61,877 nucleotides of DNA, taken from NCBI GenBank assembly GCA_029863305.1, contig JAOTVR010000012.1:1-61877 (forward strand). The letters are read 5' to 3'. The notes beneath the pieces are model-generated. The model worked only from the letters and a program-made list of their open reading frames with translations, was not told where the DNA came from and did not search any database. The position numbers were made by a program, and so were the translations under genes. Origin of the DNA: Gammaproteobacteria bacterium (GTDB lineage Bacteria; Pseudomonadota; Gammaproteobacteria; Steroidobacterales; Woeseiaceae). This document shows positions 36,623-45,773 of the stretch, piece by piece; the first letter of the stretch is position 1; the number at the start of each line of letters is the position of its first letter.

Positions 36623-37837
36623 CTAGATGACGAGTTCATTAATGCTCAGAATCGCGACCAGTATGGAAATAATGACGGCTGCAATAACCGCGCCCAGCAG
36701 CAGGATCAGTGCGGGCTCTAGAAGTGTGAGCGCACGTTTGATGGTTACCTGCGTATCGCGATCATAGGTCGCAGCGACCTTTCGCAGGATTTCCTGTAAG
36801 TCGCCCGACTCTTCGCCGACGCGAATCATGTGCGCAGCGAATGACGGAAAATGCGCGGTTTGTGCGAGCGGGCCTGCGAGGCTCTGACCCTCTTTAAGAC
36901 TACCGGCAACACGCTCCAGGCCGTCTGCCAGTACCCTGTTGCCCATCGTACCTTTGACGATAAGAAGCGCTTTGAGCAAAGGCACGCCGTTTTGCAACAG
37001 CGTACTCAATGTATAGGCAAAGCGAGCCACCTCCATCTTGACGATAATGTCGCCGGCAAACGGCAGTTTGAGAACCCGGGCATGCCACTTGTATGCGCTG
37101 GCCGGCTGCGTCAATTGTCTGCGCATGAACGCGATCGTCCCACCGACCAACACCAGCAGGAGCCAACCGTAACTTTGTACAGCCTCACCGGCGGCGATCG
37201 TAATTCTTGTTGGCAAAGGCAGGACCTGTCCAACGCCCTCGAACATCTGCGTGAACTGGGGCACGACATAGCCGAGCAAAATGAGAATCGACACGATGGC
37301 GACGACCACGAGAATTGCCGGGTAAATCAAGGCCGAGGTCAAAGCGCCACGCAATTCCTTGCTGCGCTCCATGTAGTCGGCAAGCCGCTCGAGAACTGCT
37401 TCAAGCGCGCCACCTGACTCGCCAGCCCGCAGCAGGCTGACGTAGAAACGGCTGAATACGTTTCCCTGCTCCTCCATTGCATCGGCCAGAGTTGCGCCTT
37501 GCTTCACCCGGTCACGTACGTTTTCGAAAAGTATTGCAAGTGGGCTGCCGTCGGCGAGTGAGATCAGAATTGCCAGCGCACGGTCCAGCGGCAGTCCGGC
37601 GTGCAGTAATGTGCTGAGCTCACGAGTCGCCACTCCAAGCTGCTCCTGTGTGACGCGTTGCCTAAGAAAATGCCACTGTCGCCGCGATTTTGAGCGTTGC
37701 GCCGATTTATCGACCCGAATCGGGATGTGTCCCGTCGCCTGCAACTGCTCGACGACATGTCCGCGGCTGCTGCCGCTCAGTATGCCGTTGACGATATCGC
37801 CGTCAGCGGTCGCTGCCTTGTACTGAAAAGTCGCCAT
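36623..37837 (-). CDS. gspF: Type II secretion platform protein GspF
   Basis: This 404-residue inner-membrane protein starts MATFQYKAATADGD and contains two T2SSF domains, each with transmembrane helices, with LLHAGLPLDRAL and LLQNGVPLLKALLIV as the paired repeat signatures. A GTG at 37843 overlapping the gspE stop is an alternative start two codons upstream. GspF anchors the pseudopilus assembly motor. Confidence 0.95.
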   Translation of the reverse strand: MATFQYKAATADGDIVNGILSGSSRGHVVEQLQATGHIPIRVDKSAQRSKSRRQWHFLRQRVTQEQLGVATRELSTLLHAGLPLDRALAILISLADGSPLAILFENVRDRVKQGATLADAMEEQGNVFSRFYVSLLRAGESGGALEAVLERLADYMERSKELRGALTSALIYPAILVVVAIVSILILLGYVVPQFTQMFEGVGQVLPLPTRITIAAGEAVQSYGWLLLVLVGGTIAFMRRQLTQPASAYKWHARVLKLPFAGDIIVKMEVARFAYTLSTLLQNGVPLLKALLIVKGTMGNRVLADGLERVAGSLKEGQSLAGPLAQTAHFPSFAAHMIRVGEESGDLQEILRKVAATYDRDTQVTIKRALTLLEPALILLLGAVIAAVIISILVAILSINELVI

Positions 37838-37842
37838 CGTCA

Positions 37843-39576
37843 CTACGATTGCTCTGGTGTAACTCGCAGAACTTCTTCGACGGTCGTTTCGCCGGCGACC
37901 GCTTTGCGAAGACCGTCATCGCGCATCGAAACCATGCCCAGATCGGCAGCCGCGCGAGCGATTTCACTGACATCGGAACGTTTCAGGACCAGCTGCCTGA
38001 TGGCGTCGGTCATCGGAAGAATTTCGAGGATTGCGCAGCGGCCGCTGTAGCCGGTATTGCCGCAGTGATCGCATCCAATGGGTTTATGCAAGGTAAGTTC
38101 GCCGTTGCCCGCAAACCGGTCGAGGCCCCAGCGCTCGACGACTTCACGCGGCGGGGCGTAGGGCTCGCGGCACTCGGGGCAAAGTGTGCGCACGAGCCGC
38201 TGTGCCTGAATCGCAATCACGGCGGAGGTCAGCAGGTAATCCTCCACGCCCATGTCCAGCATGCGCATGACGCTGCCGGCAGCATCGTTGGTATGCAGAG
38301 TCGACAGGACCAGGTGCCCCGTCAGCGCTGACTGAACCGCTATCTGTGCGGTTTCAGTATCGCGCATCTCGCCGATCATGATGACGTCGGGGTCCTGGCG
38401 GACAATGGAGCGCAGTGCATTTGCGAATGTCAGGCCAATCTGCGGCTTGACCTGCATCTGATTGATGCCGCGGATGTTGTACTCGACCGGATCCTCGACC
38501 GTGATGATCATGCGTTCCGGCTTGTTCAGATGCCGCAAGGCCGCATACAGGGTCGTGGATTTGCCGCTGCCGGTCGGGCCCGTGACGAGCAGAATGCCGT
38601 GCGGCGTGGCCAGGATTTCCTGCATGACTGTTTCTTGCTGCGGGCTGAAACCCAGCGGGCCGAAATCCAGCGCGACCGAGTCACGCTGCAACAGGCGCAG
38701 AACCACGCTCTCGCCGTACATGGTTGGTACCGTCGACACGCGCAGATCGTATTCGTTACCACGTACGCGCTGCTTGAATCGGCCGTCCTGTGCAAGACGG
38801 CGTTCGGCGATGTTCAGGTTCGCCATGATCTTCACGCGCGAAATTACCGCGGCCGACGATTGCGTCGGTGGCGCATCCACTTCGCGTAACAGCCCGTCGA
38901 CGCGATAACGAATTTTCAGCTGGTCTTCGAACGGTTCGATGTGAATGTCCGATGCTCCGGCTTCCGCGGCCCCGTGGATCAGTTGATTGACAAGCTTGAT
39001 GACCGGCGCTTCACCGGCAAGTTCTTTGAGCTGCTCTACATCGTCGAGATATTGGGCAGACACCGACGCATCGACAACATCATCGCTGCGTTTGTCAGAG
39101 TCGTACAGTCGATTCAATGCGATGTCGATCTCTGCAGGAATGCCGAGACACGCAACAACGCTCTTGTTACTGACCAGCCGTAACGCATCGAGGACGTGTT
39201 GATCCTGCGGGTGCGACATGACGACGGTTAGCTCGGTCTCGTCCTGGTCGAGTACCAGAACGCGGTTGTTCTTCAGGAATCTGGGCTCAATGCCGAGGTC
39301 GGCCAGTGGTTCAGCCGGAAAATCGGCACCGTCGACGAGTGTCAGGCCGAGCTGTTCCGAGAGACTCTCGGCGACGTCCATTTCGGATACGAGTCCGAGT
39401 TTTGCCAGGATGGAACCGATTTTTTCCCAATCGCCCTGTTCGCGTTGCAGGCGCAACGCGCGTTCGACATCGGATGGTTGCAGTTTACCTGCCGCGACCA
39501 GCAGTCCACACAAAGCGTCCGGGCCGGAATCGATCTGGCCGCTGAACCCAGTCTCAAGTTTCACGACACTGCTCAT
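37843..39576 (-). CDS. gspE: Type II secretion ATPase GspE
   Basis: This 577-residue cytoplasmic ATPase has an N-terminal GspE_N/MshEN domain, Walker A GPTGSGKS at 333-340, the Asp box VEDPVEY, Walker B IMIGEMRD at 399-406, and the zinc-binding tetracysteine CPEC (466-469) and CDHC (502-505). It powers pseudopilus assembly. ATG 39576 is chosen; a TTG at 39612 is possible. It is the first gene of the leftward operon and divergent from gspD. Confidence 0.96.
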   Translation of the reverse strand: MSSVVKLETGFSGQIDSGPDALCGLLVAAGKLQPSDVERALRLQREQGDWEKIGSILAKLGLVSEMDVAESLSEQLGLTLVDGADFPAEPLADLGIEPRFLKNNRVLVLDQDETELTVVMSHPQDQHVLDALRLVSNKSVVACLGIPAEIDIALNRLYDSDKRSDDVVDASVSAQYLDDVEQLKELAGEAPVIKLVNQLIHGAAEAGASDIHIEPFEDQLKIRYRVDGLLREVDAPPTQSSAAVISRVKIMANLNIAERRLAQDGRFKQRVRGNEYDLRVSTVPTMYGESVVLRLLQRDSVALDFGPLGFSPQQETVMQEILATPHGILLVTGPTGSGKSTTLYAALRHLNKPERMIITVEDPVEYNIRGINQMQVKPQIGLTFANALRSIVRQDPDVIMIGEMRDTETAQIAVQSALTGHLVLSTLHTNDAAGSVMRMLDMGVEDYLLTSAVIAIQAQRLVRTLCPECREPYAPPREVVERWGLDRFAGNGELTLHKPIGCDHCGNTGYSGRCAILEILPMTDAIRQLVLKRSDVSEIARAAADLGMVSMRDDGLRKAVAGETTVEEVLRVTPEQS

Positions 39577-39805
39577 GCTGGCTCTGCTGGTTAGATTGCT
39601 CGCCACGGGCAATAGCCCGCGACGCGCGATCGCGGAATACTCAAATTATCGTAGCCGATCCCGGCACATCAAAGAACGGCCAGTAGTCGTGGTTCCGACT
39701 GTACTAAATGCAGGGATTCAATGGCGAAAACCTGATCGAAAGTCGGGTGCATGGACGCACTGAGCGAGAGTACCCTTTTGGAGCGACTGATTGCGGCCCG
39801 AACTG

Positions 39806-41992
39806 ATGACCAAGAATACGTATTACCTGTTCCATTTGTTCCTTGCATTTTCGTTGGCCTCGTGCAGCAGTGCGCCGCCGCAGCGGACCGCGGAGACCGC
39901 GGACATTGCATCGGCTACTGGCGGCCAAAGCGAGCGAGAAGATGGCCGGGAGAGGACAAAACCCTATGCGGGTGATGCGGCAGACGCAGCCACTCCGGCC
40001 AGAGATCGTGAGTCGGTTGCTCTGGGGTCCGGCGTTTTCGTGCAGGGCGCCAGCAATGGTCAGGCCAACGGTTATGCGGATGGAGACGGGGTAACGCTCA
40101 ATTTCGAGAAGGCCAGCTTGCCGGAGTTCCTGCGCGTAGTCTTCGAGACGATCCTTGCCGAGAATTACCTGATAGACCCACAGGTAAATGGATCGGTGAC
40201 ACTGCACACAACACGGGCCGTCAAGCGAGAGGTGGTGTTGCCGATTGTCGAGGCAGTGCTGGAGCAGAACGGTGCAGCGCTCGTCAGGGACGAGGGCATG
40301 TTCAAGGTCGTGCCATTGGCGGATGCCGCAGGTGCCTCCGGGTCGCCTGTAGTCGGGCGGTTTCCATCCAGTCGCAGGACCGGATATGGCATTCAGGTCG
40401 TGCCACTGGCACATGTGTCTGCCGGTGAAATCGAGAAGATCATCACTCCGTTTGTGCCGGACGGCAGTTCCATGAACGTGGACACGGCGCGCAACGTCCT
40501 GATCCTGTCCGGCCCGAAATACCGTATCGACGACCTGCTCGCAACGGTTCGAACCTTCGATGTCGACTGGCTCAAGGGCATGTCGTTCGCGATGTTCAGG
40601 CTGGAGTATGCGGATGCGGCATCAGTGGTTGGAGAATTGGAGGCCGTTATCGGTGGCGCAGGGTCGTCTCCTCTGGCAGGCATTGTCAGGCTGCTTCCAA
40701 TCGAACGCCTGAACGCCGTGCTGGCTATTACGCACCGGCCTGACCACATCGCCGACATTCAAAAACTGATCGAGGAATTCGACTGGGGTCTGGAGGGATC
40801 GTCAGGTCGGCGCCTGTTCGTTTACGAACTCGAGAATGGCAAGGCCGAGAGCATTGCAGGCGTGCTGCAGGAGATATTCGGTCAGGATAGCCGTGACCTG
40901 GCCTCTGAAGACGCTGGCATGACGTCCGGCGCCGGCGTATTCCGCAGTGCGCAGGCCGTGACCCGACCGGCCCCGATTCCCGGGGGTCAGGCATCGGGCG
41001 GTGGCTACGTGCAGGCCAGCCCGCCGGCAACGCCGATGACGGACGCCGGCCCGGCAGCCGATGGCATCTCGGCCGAAAGCCAGGGAGAGGTCACGATCAT
41101 TGCGGACCAGGACAATAACGCGGTTCTCGTGATGGCGAGTCAGCAGGACTATCGCGCAATCGAAGCGGCTATCCGCAGACTGGATGTCGCTCCCAGACAG
41201 GTGCTGATCGAGGCGACGATTGCGGAAGTAACTCTGTCGGATACGCTGTCATATGGAGTGCGCTGGTTTGTCGAGAATTCCGATAACCAGTTCGGCTATA
41301 ACGCTCCGGTGCCGTCGGCGGCTTCGGGTGAGGGGCTTGCGTTCGCGTTCTTCGATCAGGCCAGTGACCTGCGATTCTTTTTCGACGCGCTGGCGACTGA
41401 ATCGTCAGTAAAATTTCTGTCGACGCCGCAGGTGATGGTGCTCGACAATCAGACCGCGAATATTCGTGTCGGCGACCAGATACCCGTGACGACACGCAGT
41501 TCGCAGAGTACGAGCAACCCGGACGCACCGATTGTTACCGAGGTCCAGTTTCGAGACACCGGCACGCTGCTGACGGTTACACCGCGGATCAACGCGGGTG
41601 GACAGATTACACTGGATATCAGTCAGGAGGTCAGCTTGCCCGGTACCGAGCCGGCACTCGGTGGCGGTGGCAACGTATCGATTGCGCAACGGACGATCAA
41701 CAGCAGCGTCATTGTGCAAAGTGGCCAGGCTGTCGTGCTCGGTGGCCTCATTCTCGAAACGACAAGCGATGGCCGGTCCGGTATTCCTTTGCTCAAGAAC
41801 ATTCCGTTGCTCGGCAGGCTGTTCAGCACGACGTCCGAGGACGTCTTCCGCACCGAGTTGATTGTGACCGTCAGCCCGACACTCATCGAAAACCAGCGTG
41901 AAATGCGCAAGGTGACTGAGGAGCTGCGAAACCGGATGACCAAAGCAACCGAGTACGCGAAATCGGTTGAGGGCGGTCTTAGTAGTCCGTGA
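39806..41992 (+). CDS. gspD: Type II secretion secretin GspD, lipoprotein form
   Basis: This 728-residue outer-membrane secretin begins with a lipoprotein signal (LASC, Cys20), so it probably inserts without a separate pilotin. N0 (about 75-150) and N1-N3 repeats follow, interrupted by a Gly/Pro/Ala-rich linker (about 375-425). The secretin domain (about 460-700) has VEGVRWF-like, STPQVMVLDNQ and VVLGGLI motifs. ATG 39806 gives a clean lipoprotein signal. It is transcribed opposite to gspE-N across 229 bp, so secretin and platform can be regulated separately. A histidine kinase gene starts within 2 bp of its stop. Confidence 0.95.
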   Translation: MTKNTYYLFHLFLAFSLASCSSAPPQRTAETADIASATGGQSEREDGRERTKPYAGDAADAATPARDRESVALGSGVFVQGASNGQANGYADGDGVTLNFEKASLPEFLRVVFETILAENYLIDPQVNGSVTLHTTRAVKREVVLPIVEAVLEQNGAALVRDEGMFKVVPLADAAGASGSPVVGRFPSSRRTGYGIQVVPLAHVSAGEIEKIITPFVPDGSSMNVDTARNVLILSGPKYRIDDLLATVRTFDVDWLKGMSFAMFRLEYADAASVVGELEAVIGGAGSSPLAGIVRLLPIERLNAVLAITHRPDHIADIQKLIEEFDWGLEGSSGRRLFVYELENGKAESIAGVLQEIFGQDSRDLASEDAGMTSGAGVFRSAQAVTRPAPIPGGQASGGGYVQASPPATPMTDAGPAADGISAESQGEVTIIADQDNNAVLVMASQQDYRAIEAAIRRLDVAPRQVLIEATIAEVTLSDTLSYGVRWFVENSDNQFGYNAPVPSAASGEGLAFAFFDQASDLRFFFDALATESSVKFLSTPQVMVLDNQTANIRVGDQIPVTTRSSQSTSNPDAPIVTEVQFRDTGTLLTVTPRINAGGQITLDISQEVSLPGTEPALGGGGNVSIAQRTINSSVIVQSGQAVVLGGLILETTSDGRSGIPLLKNIPLLGRLFSTTSEDVFRTELIVTVSPTLIENQREMRKVTEELRNRMTKATEYAKSVEGGLSSP

Positions 41993-41993
41993 C

Positions 41994-44525
41994 ATGAGCA
42001 TGACAATTCGCCATTGGACGCTGTTCTTTCTGTCTCTTGTCGCTCTTTGCCTGGCGGCATTGGCCCTCTTGCCCGAGCCGAGTGTGGTTGCCGGCCGCTC
42101 GATCATCATTGTCGGACTCGCGGCGGTTGCAGCGGCTTTCTTTCTGTATTTGCGTAACCAGTCGCAACTTACGAGTCGCCTGGACGAAGCCGGGAAATCC
42201 GTGCAAACCATTCTGGATGGTGTCTCGGATCCGGCAACAATCATTGACGCGGATTTTCGTGTTACGGCGATGAACAAAGCAGCGCGTAAACTGCTGCCCG
42301 AAAATGGTGACATCGATAGCCAAATGTATTGCTACCGGGCACTGCATGGCCTGGATCAGCCGTGTGACCCGTCAGAACGTCCCTGCGCGTTGCTGACCGG
42401 AAAGTCGGCTAAAGAACTGCAGGTGTTGAGCGGAGACGATGGGCAGGAGCGCCTGGTCGAGATAAGAAGCACGCCGCTGCATGACAAGTTCGGAACACTC
42501 ACCGGCATTGTCGAAGTGGCACATGATCTCAACGAACAGGAAAAAATCGCGCTTAAACTGAAACGAGCGAGGGAGGATGCGGAGACCGCACATCGAGCAA
42601 GGTCGGAATTCGTCGCCACGATGAGCCACGAGGTTCGAACACCGATGAATGCCGTACTTGGAATGACGGATCTGCTGCGTCTGTCGGATCTCAAGCGCAG
42701 GCAGAAGAACTACGTTCAAATCATCGAAAGCAGCGGCAACATGCTGCTTAGCCTGGTTGACAATATGCTCGATTTTCCAACGCTCGAATCGGGTGAACTG
42801 GTGCTGCAAAAGCAGAAAATGTTTGTATCCGATTTGCTGGAACAGGTACTGGCGATCATGGGTTACCAGGCATACTCGAAAGGCCTCGAACTCATCGGCG
42901 ACATTGAGGACGATTTGCAAGGGCGTGTTTTTGCCGATGCGCAACGACTGCGGCAAATCATGGTCAACCTTGTTGGCAATGCGATCAAGTTCACCGATCA
43001 GGGTGAGATTGTCGTACACATCCGTGTCGGCGCCGAGGCTTCCGGGCAAGCCTCGCTGCGCGTGGAGATATCGGACAACGGCATTGGTATGTCGAAAGCA
43101 ACCCAGGCGAGCATGTTCAATGCATTCGGACGATCCGCCGACCCCGATGCGGCGTTTCACAAACAAGGAAGCGGGCTCGGGCTGTCGATAAGCAAGCAAC
43201 TCGTCGATCTCATGGGCGGTGAAATGAGCATAAAGAGTGCGCCCGGGGAGGGCACCACTGTACGATTCTCGGTACCGGTCGAAGTGCTTCCTGCGTCAAA
43301 TGCGGACCTTGCTCAAAGCGTGCATGCGCTGAAGGGCTGTCGCATGCTCATTGTTGACGACAACGTGAGGGTTTCCAGAGTCATTTGCAGTAATCTGCAT
43401 AGCTGGGGCATGCACTGTAAGTCCGTAAGATTCCCGAATCAGGTATTCGATCGCATCGCGGGGGCCGCAGCGGCTGGTCAACCTTTTGACGGCGTCATCA
43501 TCAACATCGACCTGCCAGATGCCGATGGTTTGTCACTGGCACGTGCAATCAGGGCGCAGAGCGACCTTGCGCACCTGCCAATTATCTTACTAACGTCGAT
43601 TGCGCAGCCGCTTGAAGTTGGTGAGGTGTCACCGCTCGGTGGAATTCGCTGCGTCAACAAGCCGATTCTGCCAAGCGAATTGCGCCACAACCTTTACAGG
43701 TTATTGGAAGTCGACGACTGGGAGGGCAGGCGCAATGGAGAAAATGAGGTAAGAACCTTACGCATCCTGGTCGCCGAGGATAATCCTCTTAACAGGAAAC
43801 TATTGTCGCGAATGCTCGAGTCACTCGATCATCGCGTCGACTGCGTTGACGATGGCCCGGCGGCGCTGAGAGCGTTCGAAGAGAAATCATATGACTTGAT
43901 ACTTATGGACTGTCAGATGCCGGGTCTCGACGGCGACGAAGTGACAAGAAAGATACGGAATACAACGGACAAGAACATACGGCAACCCATCATCATTGCA
44001 GTGACTGCCGACATTTCTGCAGAGCACAAGTCGAAATGCCTGCAGGCCGGGATGGACGATTTCCTCACCAAGCCGATACGTTTGCAGGTACTCGAGTCAG
44101 GTCTGCGACGTTGGTCGGCGGTGGTCGGTGAAAGCGATGCGAAAGCGGGCGTGGCGGAGCATGCACCCGGGAATGCTTGCGACCAGGAGACACTGAGGCA
44201 TTTGCGCGATCGTGCAGGCGGCGATGGCGCGGCTTTCGTCAGCGACTATATCGATCTGTTCCTCCGCGACACGTCGTCGCGCCTCGAGGTCATGCGCGCG
44301 GCCGTCGAACATGAAGATGCAGCGACATTGGGTCGGGAATGCCACGCGCTCAAGGGAGCTTGCCTGGAAGTTGGTGTTTCGCAGTTGGGCGCCTGCTGCG
44401 ATGCACTGCGCGATGCCAGCAAAGATGGACGATTTAACGAACTGCGCGGCGCGTTAGATCGCCTGAGCGAGGAGTTCGAACGTGTGAAGCCGGTTTTCGA
44501 GGCAGAAAAAAACCGCTCGGCTTAA
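41994..44525 (+). CDS. Hybrid sensor histidine kinase with two receivers and Hpt
   Basis: This 843-residue inner-membrane kinase has two N-terminal helices (about 5-50), a PAS domain (about 65-180), HisKA with His212 in MSHEVRTPMN, an HATPase (about 315-435), receiver 1 (about 450-575), receiver 2 (about 588-705; phosphoacceptor Asp639 in LILMDCQMP) and a C-terminal Hpt domain with His784 in CHALKGA. In receiver 1 the phosphoacceptor position is Asn504 (GVIINIDLP), so it is probably a pseudo-receiver. The gene starts 2 bp after gspD and converges with a NarL-type regulator (4 bp overlap), its likely phosphorelay target. The signal is unknown. Confidence 0.92.
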   Translation: MSMTIRHWTLFFLSLVALCLAALALLPEPSVVAGRSIIIVGLAAVAAAFFLYLRNQSQLTSRLDEAGKSVQTILDGVSDPATIIDADFRVTAMNKAARKLLPENGDIDSQMYCYRALHGLDQPCDPSERPCALLTGKSAKELQVLSGDDGQERLVEIRSTPLHDKFGTLTGIVEVAHDLNEQEKIALKLKRAREDAETAHRARSEFVATMSHEVRTPMNAVLGMTDLLRLSDLKRRQKNYVQIIESSGNMLLSLVDNMLDFPTLESGELVLQKQKMFVSDLLEQVLAIMGYQAYSKGLELIGDIEDDLQGRVFADAQRLRQIMVNLVGNAIKFTDQGEIVVHIRVGAEASGQASLRVEISDNGIGMSKATQASMFNAFGRSADPDAAFHKQGSGLGLSISKQLVDLMGGEMSIKSAPGEGTTVRFSVPVEVLPASNADLAQSVHALKGCRMLIVDDNVRVSRVICSNLHSWGMHCKSVRFPNQVFDRIAGAAAAGQPFDGVIINIDLPDADGLSLARAIRAQSDLAHLPIILLTSIAQPLEVGEVSPLGGIRCVNKPILPSELRHNLYRLLEVDDWEGRRNGENEVRTLRILVAEDNPLNRKLLSRMLESLDHRVDCVDDGPAALRAFEEKSYDLILMDCQMPGLDGDEVTRKIRNTTDKNIRQPIIIAVTADISAEHKSKCLQAGMDDFLTKPIRLQVLESGLRRWSAVVGESDAKAGVAEHAPGNACDQETLRHLRDRAGGDGAAFVSDYIDLFLRDTSSRLEVMRAAVEHEDAATLGRECHALKGACLEVGVSQLGACCDALRDASKDGRFNELRGALDRLSEEFERVKPVFEAEKNRSA

Positions 44526-45175
44526 TCGCCTGCCTCGAGTGTGATTAAGCCTTCATGCACGGCGATCGATACGGCTTCGGTTCTGTTGCCCGCATTCAAC
44601 TTGCTCAAAATCGCGTGCACATGAAACTTGACCGTTGACTCGGAGATGAACAGTTGCGCGCCGATATCGCGGTTCGTCTTGCCCACGGCCAGCAACTCGA
44701 GCACCTGCTTTTCGCGCTTGCTGAACTGTATGGCAGGCTGCTTTGCTTTTGTCGAGCGCTTGTTCATGTGGTTCATGAGCGTGGCCGCTACGGCCGGCTC
44801 GATGGCCATCCCGCCGTCACTGACATTGCGTATGGCACCGACGATTTCTTCTTTCGGGCTGCCTTTTAACAGGTAGCCGTCGACACCAAGTTCGGCGGCC
44901 TGGATGATGCGATCTTCCTCATCATGCGATGTGTAAATAATTACGCGCACGTCTGGCGCCGCATCGCGCAGCTGGCGCAGGGCGTCGACTCCATTGATGT
45001 CGCCAAGCTCGAGGTCGAGAAGGACCACGTCTGGCTGAAGGTCGGCCAATACAGTGCCGATGCCGCTGACCGATTCAATATCGCCAACGACGTCGATGCC
45101 GCTCTCGGATTCGAGTATGAGTCGTACGCCATGCCGGACCACCGGATGATCGTCAACGATCAGAATACGAATCAT
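44522..45175 (-). CDS. NarL/FixJ-type response regulator
   Basis: This 217-residue regulator has a receiver domain with DDHP near the start and phosphoacceptor Asp in VVLLDLELG. The C-terminal LuxR-type helix-turn-helix contains FSKREKQVLELLAVGKTNRDI and ESTVKFHVHAIL-type residues. I choose ATG 45175 (MIRILIVDDHP); a longer frame starts at 45196. It is convergent with the hybrid kinase and divergent from the giant oxidase across a dyad-rich 598 bp region, so it may regulate the oxidase operon. That link is inferred from position. Confidence 0.93.
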   Translation of the reverse strand: MIRILIVDDHPVVRHGVRLILESESGIDVVGDIESVSGIGTVLADLQPDVVLLDLELGDINGVDALRQLRDAAPDVRVIIYTSHDEEDRIIQAAELGVDGYLLKGSPKEEIVGAIRNVSDGGMAIEPAVAATLMNHMNKRSTKAKQPAIQFSKREKQVLELLAVGKTNRDIGAQLFISESTVKFHVHAILSKLNAGNRTEAVSIAVHEGLITLEAGD

Positions 45176-45773
45176 GGTTGCAGCTTGCTCCAACATTTAC
45201 CGGCCCTGGTTGATCTTGTTATTTTTCCTTTCGCGGCAGGACGCTCCGGACCTGCCAAAATGTCTGGAGACATGAGAATCTGGTGCCCGGTGTGAGAAGT
45301 TCTTGTTTGGCTGGTTTTTGTCACACCGGGCATCTATCAGCTCAAATGCATTGAATCATGATTGGACGCAATATTTAACAAATTTGTTTTAGTTGGGAAT
45401 TCGTTCCCAAGTTTCGCCACAAGCATTGTCTGCTGATGCGAAATTCGATCCTGCAGTAAATTGCGTACCAGGGGACTCACGCTTTTCAGGAAATTCACGA
45501 ACGCGACGGAGAAAAATCGTCGCGTTCGCGCCAGACAATCTGGTGGCACGTTAAGGTGGATCATCGCTGCGGATATTACCTGTACTTAGGTACAGAAAAA
45601 AACCGTACCTCCATAGAGCCCAAAACCGCTCCGGCAGCCAGTAGTCCTGCGCAGCCCGATTCGTAAACTAAACAGGCCGAAAAACGCGTGCAGGCACGTA
45701 CATCATGTGCGCCACCACGTTCTTCGGCACTGAAAAAAACTTCAAGAAAGTGAAGCTGGTCAGGGAGAGCTCG
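45176..45773. promoter_or_regulatory. 598 bp gene-free, dyad-rich control region
   Basis: No convincing gene lies here. It holds several perfect inverted repeats: TGTCT/AGACA (45261-45272), a 12 bp arm pair TGCCCGGTGTGA and its complement (45284-45295 and 45321-45332), AACAAATTTGTT (45377-45388), TTGGGAA-TTCG-TTCCCAA (45393-45410), an 11 bp pair CGAACGCGACG and complement (45498-45508 and 45518-45528), and CTGTAC-TTAG-GTACAG (45580-45595). The region must carry the promoters of both the regulator and the oxidase. It is more AT-rich than its surroundings near 45370-45400. None of the dyads has a T-run in a position that makes a terminator for either gene. Confidence 0.6.

Noticed and set aside
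45284..45332. The 12 bp-arm dyad considered as a terminator
   Set aside because: The loop is 25 bases and no T-run follows on either strand. It also lies upstream, not downstream, of both flanking genes.
45337..45564. A 75-codon minus-strand frame in the 598 bp gene-free region
   Set aside because: It spans several strong dyads and has no recognisable motif or convincing ribosome-binding site. It is more likely regulatory DNA.
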